Source: CAWAND01 sp963783335 (GTDB lineage: Bacteria; Chloroflexota; Anaerolineae; Anaerolineales; E44-bin32). From it: a stretch of 64,000 nucleotides of DNA. A program made the translations under genes and the position numbers. Within the stretch, counting starts at the first letter, position 1. Each line of letters starts with the position of its first letter. Below the pieces are notes generated by a model. That model ran no database searches. It was not told where the DNA came from and worked only from the letters and a program-made list of their open reading frames with translations. The DNA is taken from contig CAWAND010000010.1 in assembly GCA_963783335.1 (NCBI GenBank), positions 124,001-188,000 on the forward strand. Reading direction: 5' to 3'. This document shows positions 44,975 to 53,770 of the stretch, piece by piece.

Positions 44975-45628
44975 TTGTACCAACAAGACTTCATCAAGCG
45001 GTTGATCCGTCAATTCACCCAGGCCGTGCTTCAGATCCTCGGACTCACCCAGTCCGGGCAACTCACCGAAGCCGCCCAATTGCTGGAGCAAACCTACGGC
45101 GACCTTTTTGGTCTGAGCTCGACGGTTGTCTTCTATACACCGGTTGAGGAACTCATCCAGCTCATCAGTCGCGGCGATGATGATGACCCGCAGCGGATCT
45201 TCATCCTGGCCGAACTGCTTCGCTCAGAATCGCGTATCAGCCAGGCCAGGGGGCAGGATTTCGATGCGCACCAACGGCGCCTGAAGAGCCTGGCACTCCA
45301 TCTAGAATCGGCTCGTCGGGCGCCCAGCCTCGACCCACAAGCCGCCCTTGAAGCCATCCTTGACCTGCAGAGCGACATTCAGGAGGACGGGATGCCGGCC
45401 GAAACACAAGCCGACTTGTTCTTCTTTTTCGAGGACACAGGGTACTATCTCCACGCCCTGGATGCTATCAAGTCCTACCTGCGGTACTCCGAACGACCCC
45501 AAGAGGTACGGCCTTATCTGGAGGCGTTCTGCCGACGCATGCTCGAGTTGCCCCCGGAGCAACTGGCAAGCGGCGGGCTTTCGCCGGCCGAAGTCAAAAC
45601 GGCTTTGAAAGAAGCGACCAAGAACTGA
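44975..45628 (+). CDS. DUF6483-like helical protein, unknown function
   Basis: 217 residues, almost entirely helical, no signal peptide. It starts YQQDFIKRLIRQFTQAVLQI and contains SGQLTEAAQLLEQTYGDLFG and FFFFEDTGYYLHALDAIKSY, reminiscent of TPR-like pairs. From memory it resembles the DUF6483 group of Chloroflexota and Firmicutes. TTG 44975 has GGAG five bases upstream. It follows the histidine kinase by 56 nt and may be co-transcribed. Confidence 0.75.
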   Translation: MYQQDFIKRLIRQFTQAVLQILGLTQSGQLTEAAQLLEQTYGDLFGLSSTVVFYTPVEELIQLISRGDDDDPQRIFILAELLRSESRISQARGQDFDAHQRRLKSLALHLESARRAPSLDPQAALEAILDLQSDIQEDGMPAETQADLFFFFEDTGYYLHALDAIKSYLRYSERPQEVRPYLEAFCRRMLELPPEQLASGGLSPAEVKTALKEATKN

Positions 45629-46040
45629 TCCCAGCATGCCCTTCGACTTCGCCGCGGAGCCGAGATGGATAACCTGGGATAGCGGGCAATCACCGCTCGG
45701 ACCGGCCAAGGTGGAGACGCAAGCCAGGCAATTGCTGGTATGACATGTCCCATCCTCCAACCCGCCGGCTCCCATCGACACCCCCCTTTCTTCTCGGTCG
45801 CCCTGATCGGAGGCGGCGATTCAGGCTGCTCAGCGAGGGCCTCGGCCTACCGCCCCAGCCGAAGGGGTCTCCTTGTGCCCCGGCGCACGAAAGGACCTGG
45901 GCCAATCGGTCGGCAGCATCCACTTGTGCATTTCTTCACAAATGCCCTTAAGATCGCATATCTCGAGGGGGCTTTTCAAGCGCTCTCGGTGGTATCCTTC
46001 GATGACCTCTTCCGGCCCGTACGACGCACGGGAGCGATGC
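45629..46040. other. 412-nt gap upstream of the phosphodiester glycosidase
   Basis: Open frames here (for example 45740-46054) have Pro/Arg/Ser-rich shadow composition and no ribosome-binding site. The only element seen is a CRP-like site. Confidence 0.4.
45925..45940. promoter_or_regulatory. CRP-like site, one mismatch
   Basis: TGTGCATTTCTTCACA, flanked by T and A, lies 100 nt upstream of the GTG at 46041. Confidence 0.4.
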
Positions 46041-47633
46041 GTGAACCGAGCTAGACAGTCGATTTGGATCCTGGCCACGCTGATGCTGCTCGCCGCACAG
46101 GCGCAGCCTGGGCCCGCACGTGACTGGCGGGACGTGGCCGACGGTATCAGCTACCAGATGTTCAATCTGGTCGGGCCGAATCGCGCCTACGTCGTACGCA
46201 TGGACCGGGACAATCCTAATGTCACCCTCGACACCAGCCTGGCCAACAGCCGCTTGATAGATGGAAAAGAGACCGTCAGCCAGATGGCAAGTCGTTATGA
46301 CGGAGCACTTGGATCCTGGGAGCCCACCTGGGGTGGGCGCAATGGGGTTGTGGCCGTCATCAACGGATCGTTTCACGACACGGAGAGCGGCCGGCCTGAG
46401 AGTGGGATGGTTCAATCCGGCTGGTACATCAAACGCTACAACGACCTCGGTGGAGGCAGCGGCTTCGGCTGGCGCCTAGACCGGAGTGCCTTTATCGGGG
46501 GATGTGTCAGCCACCCCGAGGACAAGCAGCTGGTCACCTACCTCAACACCGGCGTTCAACAGCAGATTGCCGAGATCGATGAGAAGCGCCGGGACGGCCT
46601 GGCCGTGTACACGCCCCTTTATGACACCTATACGCATACCGCCAGCCGCGGCGTGGAGGTTGTGGTTGAGCTCGACCAGCCCTTCACGATCCTCGCGTAT
46701 CCGAAGATGGTCCGAGGCACGGTACGAGCTATCCACTACGACGAAGGGGACACACCCATCCCATTCGACTCGGTCGTCCTCTCAGCCGAGGGGAATGCAG
46801 CCAAGACGCTGGCAGACAACGTCGAGATCGGAAGCCGCGTCGGGCTTTCGACGTACATCCAGCATTTCAAGAGTGACTGCCGAACCCCCGATGGGGACAA
46901 CTGGAATGAAACCTACGCCAGCCTCTCCGGCAGCTTCCCGTTTCTGCTCGACGGCGAGATTCAGACCTTCAGCGCCTCCGGCGCTATGACGCGTTCGCCC
47001 CGCACAGCGATCTGCTTCAACGATGACTACGTCGATTTCGTGGTTGTCGACGGGCGCAACCCAGGCGTTTCCGAGGGCATGACCATCAACGAGCTGGCCC
47101 ACTTCTGCCACGACCGGTTGGATGCCAAATGGGGGATCAACCAGGACGGCGGCGGATCAACCGCCCTGTGGCTGGACGGGAAAGTCGTCAACCGCCCGTC
47201 GGACGGTCACGAACGCGCCGTCGCCAATGGCGTGATGATGGTCGAGGTCAAGACGCCCGAATTCTCTGCCGCCTATCACGCCGGGGACGTTGTTCAAACC
47301 GACCAGCTGCTCGATTTCCGGCTCGGCCCCGGGGACAACTACCGCGGCCGGTCCGATCTTCCGAAAGGCGCGGAAGTCACTGTCGTCCATCATCTCAACG
47401 GCCTTGACGGCGTGCGGGCGACCGGCGACAACTGGTGGCAGGTGTCATACGACGGCGAGCTGGGCTGGGTGCCGGAAAGCGCGATCAGCCTGGTGGCGGC
47501 GGCACCCCCCACGCCGACCGGCGATGGCCAGATCCAGCCCCTCCCTCCGCAGGATCCCATCAATTCACTCTTCGCCGATCCGGCGTGGCTCCTCAAACAG
47601 GGGTGGCCAGCCCCTTTGCCGTGGGTCCCCTAA
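46041..47633 (+). CDS. Exported phosphodiester glycosidase (NAGPA-domain) protein with SH3-like domain
   Basis: 530 residues. GTG 46041 (GGGAG upstream) opens a signal peptide (SIWILATLMLLAAQAQP). The NAGPA domain spans about 40-400: VVAVINGSFHD, DGLAVYTPLYDTYTHTAS, FPFLLDGEIQT, VDFVVVDGRNPGVSEGMTIN and the catalytic-region signature WGINQDGGGSTALWLDG. A bacterial SH3 domain follows (about 425-490, FRLGPGDNYRGRSDL), then a Pro-rich end. Family members remove GlcNAc or other sugars from phosphodiesters, in bacteria mostly cell-wall or exopolysaccharide-linked. Confidence 0.9.
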   Translation: MNRARQSIWILATLMLLAAQAQPGPARDWRDVADGISYQMFNLVGPNRAYVVRMDRDNPNVTLDTSLANSRLIDGKETVSQMASRYDGALGSWEPTWGGRNGVVAVINGSFHDTESGRPESGMVQSGWYIKRYNDLGGGSGFGWRLDRSAFIGGCVSHPEDKQLVTYLNTGVQQQIAEIDEKRRDGLAVYTPLYDTYTHTASRGVEVVVELDQPFTILAYPKMVRGTVRAIHYDEGDTPIPFDSVVLSAEGNAAKTLADNVEIGSRVGLSTYIQHFKSDCRTPDGDNWNETYASLSGSFPFLLDGEIQTFSASGAMTRSPRTAICFNDDYVDFVVVDGRNPGVSEGMTINELAHFCHDRLDAKWGINQDGGGSTALWLDGKVVNRPSDGHERAVANGVMMVEVKTPEFSAAYHAGDVVQTDQLLDFRLGPGDNYRGRSDLPKGAEVTVVHHLNGLDGVRATGDNWWQVSYDGELGWVPESAISLVAAAPPTPTGDGQIQPLPPQDPINSLFADPAWLLKQGWPAPLPWVP

Positions 47634-47646
47634 GCAGGATCGTCTC

Positions 47647-49277
47647 TCACTGCAATCCAAATCGGCCGCAGTACTCAGATTCCTCCCCCACGGTTACCGT
47701 AAAGGCAGTCGTGCCTTCGATTTCTTCCAGCGGATAGCTGGCCAGATCACCGGAGACTGACTCAAGCCGCGTCAAGGCTTCCGCTTGGACCCAGCGGTAG
47801 GACGGCCAGCCGACTCGCTGCTGTCGATCGCGCAGAGCCTGCAAGCCGCACGCCATCCCCGGAAGGAGATCGTCGCGGGCATCCGGCGGGAGCTGGTCCA
47901 ACCTGGAAACCAAGGCAGGTACGGCGTCAGCCGAGAGGGTGGCCAGGTAGCCGGCATCCAATTCCCCGGCCCGGGACGGGTTGGCGAAATTCTGACGCAC
48001 GATGAACGCGTCCACATTGAGCAGGTTCAGGGTCAGGCAGAATCCGATGGCCCCGACAGCACAGGCCACGGCGAACGCGCGCAGCCGACCCGCCAGCAGC
48101 AGGCCGAGGAAAGCCAGGAAGAGCACACCCATCCATAGGATGGCCACATGCGTGTACGTTCGTAGCCGGCTGAAACCGTAGGCTTCTTCATACAACAGCA
48201 AGCGCATGAAGGCTGATGTCAGGATCACCCCCGTCAGCAGAACGAGCAGCCCGCTCAGACCGTTGAAACTCTGCACGTGACTGCGCCGCTCGCGCCGGGT
48301 CCAGGCGCCGAGGGCGAAAATCATCCCCAACGTGAGCAGCGCCAGGAAGACCAACTCGGCGAACCCCCTGCGAGCGTATTCAGCGTAAGTGTACCCGGCG
48401 GCCGTGATGTTGGCCTCACCGCCAAAGAAATAGCGCAGCTGCACGACCACGAACAGGCCAAACAGCAAATCTACTGCGCCGAGGACCACAGCCGCTTCGG
48501 TGAAACCCAGAAAGGGCGGCAGGAGCGGCTTGTCCTCTCCGATCAACCTGTAGCCATCGGATCGACGCAGGGCGACCACCAGAGCCCCCAGACTGAACAA
48601 TCCAATCAGCAAATGACCGCCAGCCGGCCGAGATAGTCGAAGAAACGAGCCAGGTCGAGCCAGGCCAGCGTCTGCCTGACGTAGTCGCCAAAAATCAGGT
48701 CGGCCGAGCTCAGCAGCACCAGGAAGGCGACCACGATTGGGAACGCGAGCAGCAGGCCACGACCCACTCCGGCAAGGGCCGACTGCGTCTGCCGTCCTTG
48801 AAACACCTGCGCCTGAGTTTCCGATAGCACCGACCACGGCCGGAACCACGCCTCAACCGGTGGAAGCACCAGGCCCAAGCCAAAGTCGAAGAAGCCGAAC
48901 GAAAGCAGATCCCCCTGCTGGTAGACGCGCACCAGGAGCGCCAGACCGGCCAAAGCAAGGACCACGTCAAGGAAGACCGTCAGCGGTTCCGCCCGGAAGA
49001 CGGGCAAGATGGAGAGCAGGAGCACGACGCCCGCCAAAGCCCATGCCACCGGCGCAGGAGACACGCCCTCTCTCCGACCAAGAAAGAAGAGGGCGACGAG
49101 GCAAAGACCAACCCAGACGGCGAAAGAGACCCCCAGCGGGCGTTTGAAGAAGAGGACCTCGAAGGCCACGCCCAAGACCAAGCCGGCCGCAGCCAGGGCC
49201 ACAGGTTGGTGGAAACCGGAGCCCTTCGGCTGGGCTTTCTCATCGGGATGTTCAGGCTCGGCAGATGGTTTGGGCAT
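47647..49277 (-). CDS. DUF4173/DUF4153-type polytopic membrane protein, frameshifted
   Basis: About 540 residues. At least ten hydrophobic helices: the N-terminal part (PVALAAAGLVLGVAFEVLFF onward) ends in one frame at YLGRLAVIC near 48610; the next frame continues from GGHLLIGLFSLGALVVALRR. Conserved features are FGFFDFGLGLVLPPVEAW, SADLIFGDYV, GYTYAEYARRGFAELVFLAL and VDAFIVRQNFA. The C-terminal soluble tail has repeated Leu/Asp helices. One missing base near 48618 restores a single frame. Function unknown. Divergent from the AhpD-like gene. Confidence 0.78.
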
Positions 49278-49423
49278 ACGCTGCGCTCCTGGAGAGTCGG
49301 GTGGGAATCAGTGGGCGGCTGCCTACAGAATGCTGCCGCCCGCTCCCCCACTATGGCCTTCAACGCCTGTCAAAAGACGGCAGATGACTCTCAAATCCTT
49401 TCAGATAGGCTAGGATAGGAACG

Positions 49424-49447
49424 TTTTGGGGTCCACTTTCCCCAAAA
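49424..49447. promoter_or_regulatory. Perfect inverted repeat upstream of the AhpD-like gene
   Basis: TTTTGGGG/CCCCAAAA (8 bp) with an 8-nt spacer lies 33 nt before the AhpD-like start. There is no T-run, so it is more likely an operator or leader hairpin than a terminator. Confidence 0.4.
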
Positions 49448-49479
49448 TGAGGCCCGCCGCTCGAGCATAGGAGTTCGGC

Positions 49480-50049
49480 ATGAAGCGACCTGCCTGGATC
49501 GACATCATCTCGGAAGACCAAGCCGAAGGCGAGCTGGCAGCGCTCTACGAGCGCTGGCAGGATCGGCGCCACAATAAGGTGGACAACATCCTGCGGGTGC
49601 ACTCGCTGCACCCAAGGACCTTGGGCGAACACGCCGAACTCTACGACACGACCATGCATGGGCCTTCGGGACTCAGCCTGGCCGAACGCGAGATGATGGC
49701 GGTGGTGGTGTCGTCCATCAACCGCTGCCACTATTGAATGACCCACCACGCGCTCGGTCTGAGCCGCCTGATTCGCAGAAGGCCCGATGCTGAAGCCCTG
49801 ATCGAGGGATTGAAAGTGGACCACACGTCGCTGGAGTTGACGCCCCGGGAGCGAGCCTTGCTGGATTACGCGGCCAAGCTCACCCGGACCCCATGGGACA
49901 TGGCGGCCTCCGACCTGGATCCGCTGCGCGAGGCCGGCCTGACGGACGTCGACATCCTCGACGCCAACCTGACGGTGAGCTACTTCGCCTACGTCAACCG
50001 GCTGGCGCAGGGGCTGGGGGTTGAAGTGGAGCCGTACATGGATCCGTAG
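49480..50049 (+). CDS. AhpD-like peroxidase-related protein with in-frame TGA at the second CXXC cysteine (predicted selenoprotein)
   Basis: Read through one TGA the frame gives 189 residues, the normal length of uncharacterized peroxidase-related enzymes of the carboxymuconolactone decarboxylase/AhpD superfamily. Landmarks are RVHSLHPRTLGEHAELYDTT, GPSGLSLAEREMMAVVVSSI, then NRCHY, TGA (codon 86, 49735-49737), MTHHALGLS, and the C-terminal PRERALLDYAAKLTRTPWDM and DANLTVSYFAYVNRLAQGLG. Family members have N-x-C-x-Y-C-x3-H here, so the TGA replaces exactly the second cysteine and the motif is C-H-Y-U with the downstream His intact. The ATG has AGGAG six bases upstream. Role: thiol/selenol-dependent peroxide reduction. 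A nonsense mutation is the alternative; the SECIS-like hairpin argues against it. Confidence 0.88.
49735..49767 (+). other. UGA codon and candidate bacterial SECIS hairpin
   Basis: TGA at 49735-49737 is followed 14 nt later by the stem GCTC/GAGC (49752-49755 with 49761-49764), loop GGTCT, extended by a GC/GC pair across a bulged C. The loop GGUCU occupies +19 to +23 after the UGA, the same pentanucleotide and register as I recall for the E. coli fdhF SECIS. Confidence 0.72.
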
Positions 50050-50137
50050 CCAGCCGGCTCACGGTGTGAGTCGCCGCTTTCCATTCTTATTGTGATGGAT
50101 TTCGCAACTTGCTGGCTGATGGGTCCCAGGATATTGA

Positions 50138-50167
50138 ATAGGGTGCGGCTCATGAGCCGCACCCTAT
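50138..50167. terminator. 30-bp perfect palindrome between convergent genes
   Basis: ATAGGGTGCGGCTCA and its exact complement form a 15-bp-arm palindrome 89 nt after the AhpD-like stop and 31 nt after the stop of the exported protein on the other strand. It probably acts as a bidirectional terminator; T-runs are weak. Confidence 0.6.
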
Positions 50168-50197
50168 GACTTACTTCCTGCTAAGACTGCCGCCGGC

Positions 50198-52321
50198 CTA
50201 CTTGGAGAAGGTGATCGTTGTCCCGTTGCTGTCACCGTCTGGATCATGGTTATCGGCCGGATTGTAGGCCAGGCCGGCAGCAACCACATCGGTGACGGTG
50301 AAGGTTACCGAGCTGATGTTTTTCCGAAGGTCGGCGCCGGTGATCAGGCATGTCCCCGAGGAGTTCGTGGTGCAGGCGCCGGATCCTGTCTCCCCATTCG
50401 CCCACGAGCCATACACTGTCGCCCCAGACACAGCCTGTTCGTGGTCGGCATGCACCAAGACCGTCACCACCGGCTGCCAAGTTCGGCCGTTGTTCACACT
50501 CGAGCCGTCCAAATCGCCAATGTGCACACCAGGAGCGAGGGTGGCTGTTGGTGTCGGCGGCACGGGGGTGTAGGTGGGCGTTGGCGGCACGCCGGTGTCG
50601 GTCGGCGTAGGGGGCAACGGGGTATCGGTTGGCGTCGGCGACGGGCCCACCTCGGTCGGGGTCGGTGTCGGGGCGGCAACGCAGTCTGCCAGCTTGAAGG
50701 ACCCGACATACGTTTGCCACGGCGCCGAGCCGGTGGTCGCGTAGTACTCCTGCGTGTACCAGAAGGTGCAGTCATCCACCGGATCGACGGATAGGCTGCT
50801 GTAGTCGCCCCAGCGGCCGGACGAGTGCGTCTGAGAGCCGCTGCCGTTGACAATCGTGCCTTCACCTTGTGTCATCTGCCCCTTGGGATCGCCCGCCAAA
50901 CGCCCGGTGAAGCGAATCGAAGGGTAGGTCGAAGCGCTCGACACCGAGTACCCCAGGGCGATGTCGCCGGCGCCGTTCATGGCGGCGCTGCCCATCCAGC
51001 GGTTCTCCGAGTCGGGCGCAAACGTCCCCTGCTGGTTGATTTTCCAGCCGCTCCCTTCATTTCTCAACTCGTACCAGCGCACGCCGGCGTGATCGCTGCC
51101 ATTGGTATCCACAGTGTGGTTGACGACCAGCGACTGATGATCCCCGAAGTTGCGGTACTGCAACCGGTACATCAAGCGATCGGAAATCGCATCGACGTTT
51201 GTCCCACCCGGCTGCGGGATGCAGTTGCGGGCGTAGCCGCACATGTTTGAATCAAAGGCATCCGTTTGCAGAGAGGTCTGATGCGTGAAGGTTGACGAAC
51301 CGGGATTGGCCCAATCGACGTGGAAAGCCCACAACTGGAGCTGGTCCGGGGAGTAGCCGTACGAGTCGTCATCCATCTGAGCGAAGAGGTTGGGCGCGCC
51401 GGCAGGCGGCGCCGGGCCGTCTAAGTCCGAAGGCAGCATGCCGCCCAGGTTCAAATCGACGCTGTTGAGGTCAAAGTACACCATCCGCGCCGGCGCCCCG
51501 CTAAGCATGGCGTTTCGATCAAAGGCAACCGCCCCCGCGCCGCCCCAGCGGCCGGCAGGCATCTTGAACTGGTTGATGCTCATGTAGTAGGCATCCGGCC
51601 AAACGCCGAACTTGGGATAGTCGTTGAGCTTGTTGCTGCTGATGTCGAATTCGTAGCGGTAGAAGGCGCCCGTCGGATCCGACGTCTGCGAGACGGCAAT
51701 GCACTGGTAGAAGTCGCCGAAGGGGTAGTTGGGCAGGGCGAACTGGCTGATCATCCAGCGATTAGCCAGATGGTCGTATTGAACGATAGGATCGCCGTCA
51801 TTGCTGGTCTCACACACGCTGCCGTTGAAGCCAGACCAAAGCGTGTTGATGGTCAAAGGTTGCGGCAGCTCGGGGTTCCCGTTCTTGTCCCATACGTCAT
51901 AGTGGAGATTGACCGTCTGCACATAATCGTGCGGACCGACGTCGCCGTTCGTATCGGGCGGCAAGACGCCGTCAAGGTTGCCGATGCCCTCGAAGCCCAC
52001 GCCCAACGTTGCGGTGGTGGACGACACCGGGCCGTCTTGGAGCGCAGCATCGCCCGGCATTCCGCCAACGCGATTCGGCAGTTCGTCCTCTTGCTGGTTG
52101 ATCTCGATCAGCTGCCCCGCCCGCGGTGGCACGGGGCGGATATCCCGTAGGCGCGGGGAAAGATCATAGTGCGTGGCGTAGCGGACTATCGGATGCGCGG
52201 CTCCGGCCGGTCCGCTGCTTGGCGCGGCAGCCGGCTGGCCGGTTGCACCCGCAGCGGAGACAATCGGAACCAGCAGCATCAACAACAATATCGGCCCCAC
52301 GATCAGCTTGCGCTTCATCAT
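50198..52321 (-). CDS. Large exported protein, probable beta-propeller-like, with Pro/Thr linker and C-terminal Ig-like domain
   Basis: 707 residues. ATG 52321 follows AGGGAAGGA; the signal peptide is KLIVGPILLLMLLVPIVSAA. The core (about 95-540) has GFEGIGNLDGVLPPDTNGDV, GPHDYVQTVNLHYDVWDKNG, ANRWMISQFALPNYPFGDFY, SGRWGDYSSLSVDPVDDCTF and FWYTQEYYATTG. It shares this layout with the exported protein at 56772-58763. A PTPTPTEVGPSPTPTDTPLP-type linker (about 550-600) joins a terminal Ig-like domain (VVTVLVHADHEQAVSGATVY, CTTNSSGTCLITG). No enzyme motif is seen; likely a secreted or surface protein. Confidence 0.85.
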   Translation of the reverse strand: MMKRKLIVGPILLLMLLVPIVSAAGATGQPAAAPSSGPAGAAHPIVRYATHYDLSPRLRDIRPVPPRAGQLIEINQQEDELPNRVGGMPGDAALQDGPVSSTTATLGVGFEGIGNLDGVLPPDTNGDVGPHDYVQTVNLHYDVWDKNGNPELPQPLTINTLWSGFNGSVCETSNDGDPIVQYDHLANRWMISQFALPNYPFGDFYQCIAVSQTSDPTGAFYRYEFDISSNKLNDYPKFGVWPDAYYMSINQFKMPAGRWGGAGAVAFDRNAMLSGAPARMVYFDLNSVDLNLGGMLPSDLDGPAPPAGAPNLFAQMDDDSYGYSPDQLQLWAFHVDWANPGSSTFTHQTSLQTDAFDSNMCGYARNCIPQPGGTNVDAISDRLMYRLQYRNFGDHQSLVVNHTVDTNGSDHAGVRWYELRNEGSGWKINQQGTFAPDSENRWMGSAAMNGAGDIALGYSVSSASTYPSIRFTGRLAGDPKGQMTQGEGTIVNGSGSQTHSSGRWGDYSSLSVDPVDDCTFWYTQEYYATTGSAPWQTYVGSFKLADCVAAPTPTPTEVGPSPTPTDTPLPPTPTDTGVPPTPTYTPVPPTPTATLAPGVHIGDLDGSSVNNGRTWQPVVTVLVHADHEQAVSGATVYGSWANGETGSGACTTNSSGTCLITGADLRKNISSVTFTVTDVVAAGLAYNPADNHDPDGDSNGTTITFSK

Positions 52322-52663
52322 TCCTTCCCTCTCCAAGTCGATTGTTCCGAGCCGGGTGGTCTCATGCCGCTGGCCAGACCCAACATGTCCCATGCCACCA
52401 ATCCCCAAACGGCCAGCAGGTAGGCGGGCGAGAAGGGTGGCTGGCACGGAATTGATCATCCCGGCCAGGTGGGTGAGGTCTGTTAGATTGTGAGTAGGTT
52501 GAGAGGACGAAAGTCCTCCGGCAGAGACGCCGAGTGCAAACTCGGCCAAACACCCGGCGCCGACGGTCTAGACTATAGACCCGGGAGAGCAAACCGGCAA
52601 CAGGACTTTTGTGCCCCAGCCGGCGAGAATCAAACTCACCCGGTGGGCCATCCGGCGTGTTTG
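52322..52663. other. Structured 5' region of the exported-protein gene: consecutive perfect hairpins
   Basis: No gene. On the plus strand: GAGGAC-GAAA-GTCCTC (52503-52518), GCCGAG-TGCAAA-CTCGGC (52529-52546) and GGTCTA-GACTA-TAGACC (52565-52581), followed by a G/C-rich stretch with GCAAAC and CGGCAAC loops. The GNRA loop and purine-rich loops look more natural on the plus strand, whereas the flanking genes are on the minus strand. I cannot match it to a known riboswitch or ncRNA. Confidence 0.35.
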
Positions 52664-53596
52664 TCAGCCCCCATGGAAGACCGGCAGCGCCGTCTCGGCC
52701 AGCGAAGCGATCCCGTCCAGATCGTCGAGTTCGAGCCACTGCAGCATGATGCGCTGGACCCCGGCCTGTTGGTAGGCTCGAAGCTGCGGGATGATTTCGT
52801 CGCCGGCGCCGACGATGATCGGCCGGGTCCGTTGTTCATCCAGGCTGGATCCCCGGGCCCGGACTTTGCTTTCTAAGTCGGCCTGATCCCGTCCGTAGAG
52901 GATGTTGGTCATCACCGACCGGCGCACACTGGCGGGGTCCCGCCTCTCGGCTTCGATCAGGCCGTCGAGGGTAGCGGTTGAGGTCCCGGTAGGCTTCAGG
53001 CGACTGGAAAGCGCAGTTCCACTCATCCGCCAAGCGCGCCGCCAGAGGCAGCGTGCGCCGTCGGCCGTGGCCGCCGATGAGGAGCGGCGGGCGCCCCGGC
53101 GCCATCGGCGGCGGAAGCAGCTGCGCCTCGCGCAGCTGATAGTACTCGCCATCGTATGTCACCGGCCCGGGCTCTCGCAGCAGGCGGTAGACGACTTCCG
53201 CCCCCTCCTGGAAGCGATCAAAGCGGCCCTTGCCCTTGCAGACAGGGGGAAGCCGAACATCTCATGCTCGAGATCCTGCCAGCCTCCGCCGACCCCAAGC
53301 GTCAGTCGGCCGCCGGAAAGCGTATCGATGTCCTTGCCCGTGCGGGCGATGAAGACCGGATGGCGGAAGGAGACCGGCGCCACCAGCGGGCCGAACTCGA
53401 TGCGCTCGGTGTGGCTGGCCAGCCAGGTCAGAGATGCCCACAGTTCGAGCGAGTCATCGTTGGGATGATGGGGAATGGTGAAATGGTCGGATCGGAAGAG
53501 GCCAGCGTATCCCAGGTCTTCGGCGGCGCGGCGCGATGCGCTTCCAACGCTCCCAGGTAAGCCCTCTTGACCCTCGATCATCAGGCAGAGTTCCAT
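52664..53596 (-). CDS. Luciferase-like (F420/FMN-dependent) oxidoreductase, two frameshifts
   Basis: About 310 residues assembled from three frames. Frame 1 (from 53596): LCLMIEGQEGLPGSVG, YAGLFRSDHFTIPHHPNDDS, TERIEFGPLVAPVSFRHPV and LTLGVGGGWQDLEHEMFGFP. It breaks near 53245. Frame 2: KGRFDRFQEGAEVVYRLL, TYDGEYYQLREAQLLPPP and RPPLLIGGHGRRRTLPLAA. It breaks near 52980. Frame 3: ATLDGLIEAERRDPASVRRS and AYQQAGVQRIMLQWLELDDL. These are typical of LLM-class TIM-barrel flavin enzymes, closest to the F420-type branch. Each break is one base; the gene is probably intact in the organism. Confidence 0.82.
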
Positions 53597-53709
53597 GCTG
53601 GCCCTTCGTCCTCCCTGGCTGGCGCACTGTGTTCCCTTCGACCCTCATCATAGCGGGTCAGCCCCCATGTCGCCAAGATCATAGGATGGCGAGGCTGAGA
53701 CGGAATCCA

Positions 53710-53737
53710 CACCGGGCGCCCGATGGGGCGCCCGGTG
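53710..53737 (-). terminator. Terminator hairpin after the BNR-type protein
   Basis: Perfect 12-bp stem CACCGGGCGCCC/GGGCGCCCGGTG with loop GATG, 33 nt after the stop at 53771. No strong T-run. Confidence 0.55.
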
Positions 53738-53770
53738 GGCCATGCACAGGATACTTACTGTTCGACTGAT

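Noticed and set aside
45740..46054. 104-codon frame upstream of the phosphodiester glycosidase
   Set aside because: Pro/Arg/Ser-rich shadow composition, runs into the glycosidase start region, no ribosome-binding site.
48606..48620. TGC-TGA near the break in the DUF4173-like gene as a third Sec codon
   Set aside because: After the TGA the protein does not continue in the same frame; the homologous continuation is in another frame, so it is a single-base shift.
52620..52660. tRNA T-arm-like GTGAG-TTTGATT-CTCGC on the minus strand
   Set aside because: No matching acceptor, D or anticodon arms around it.
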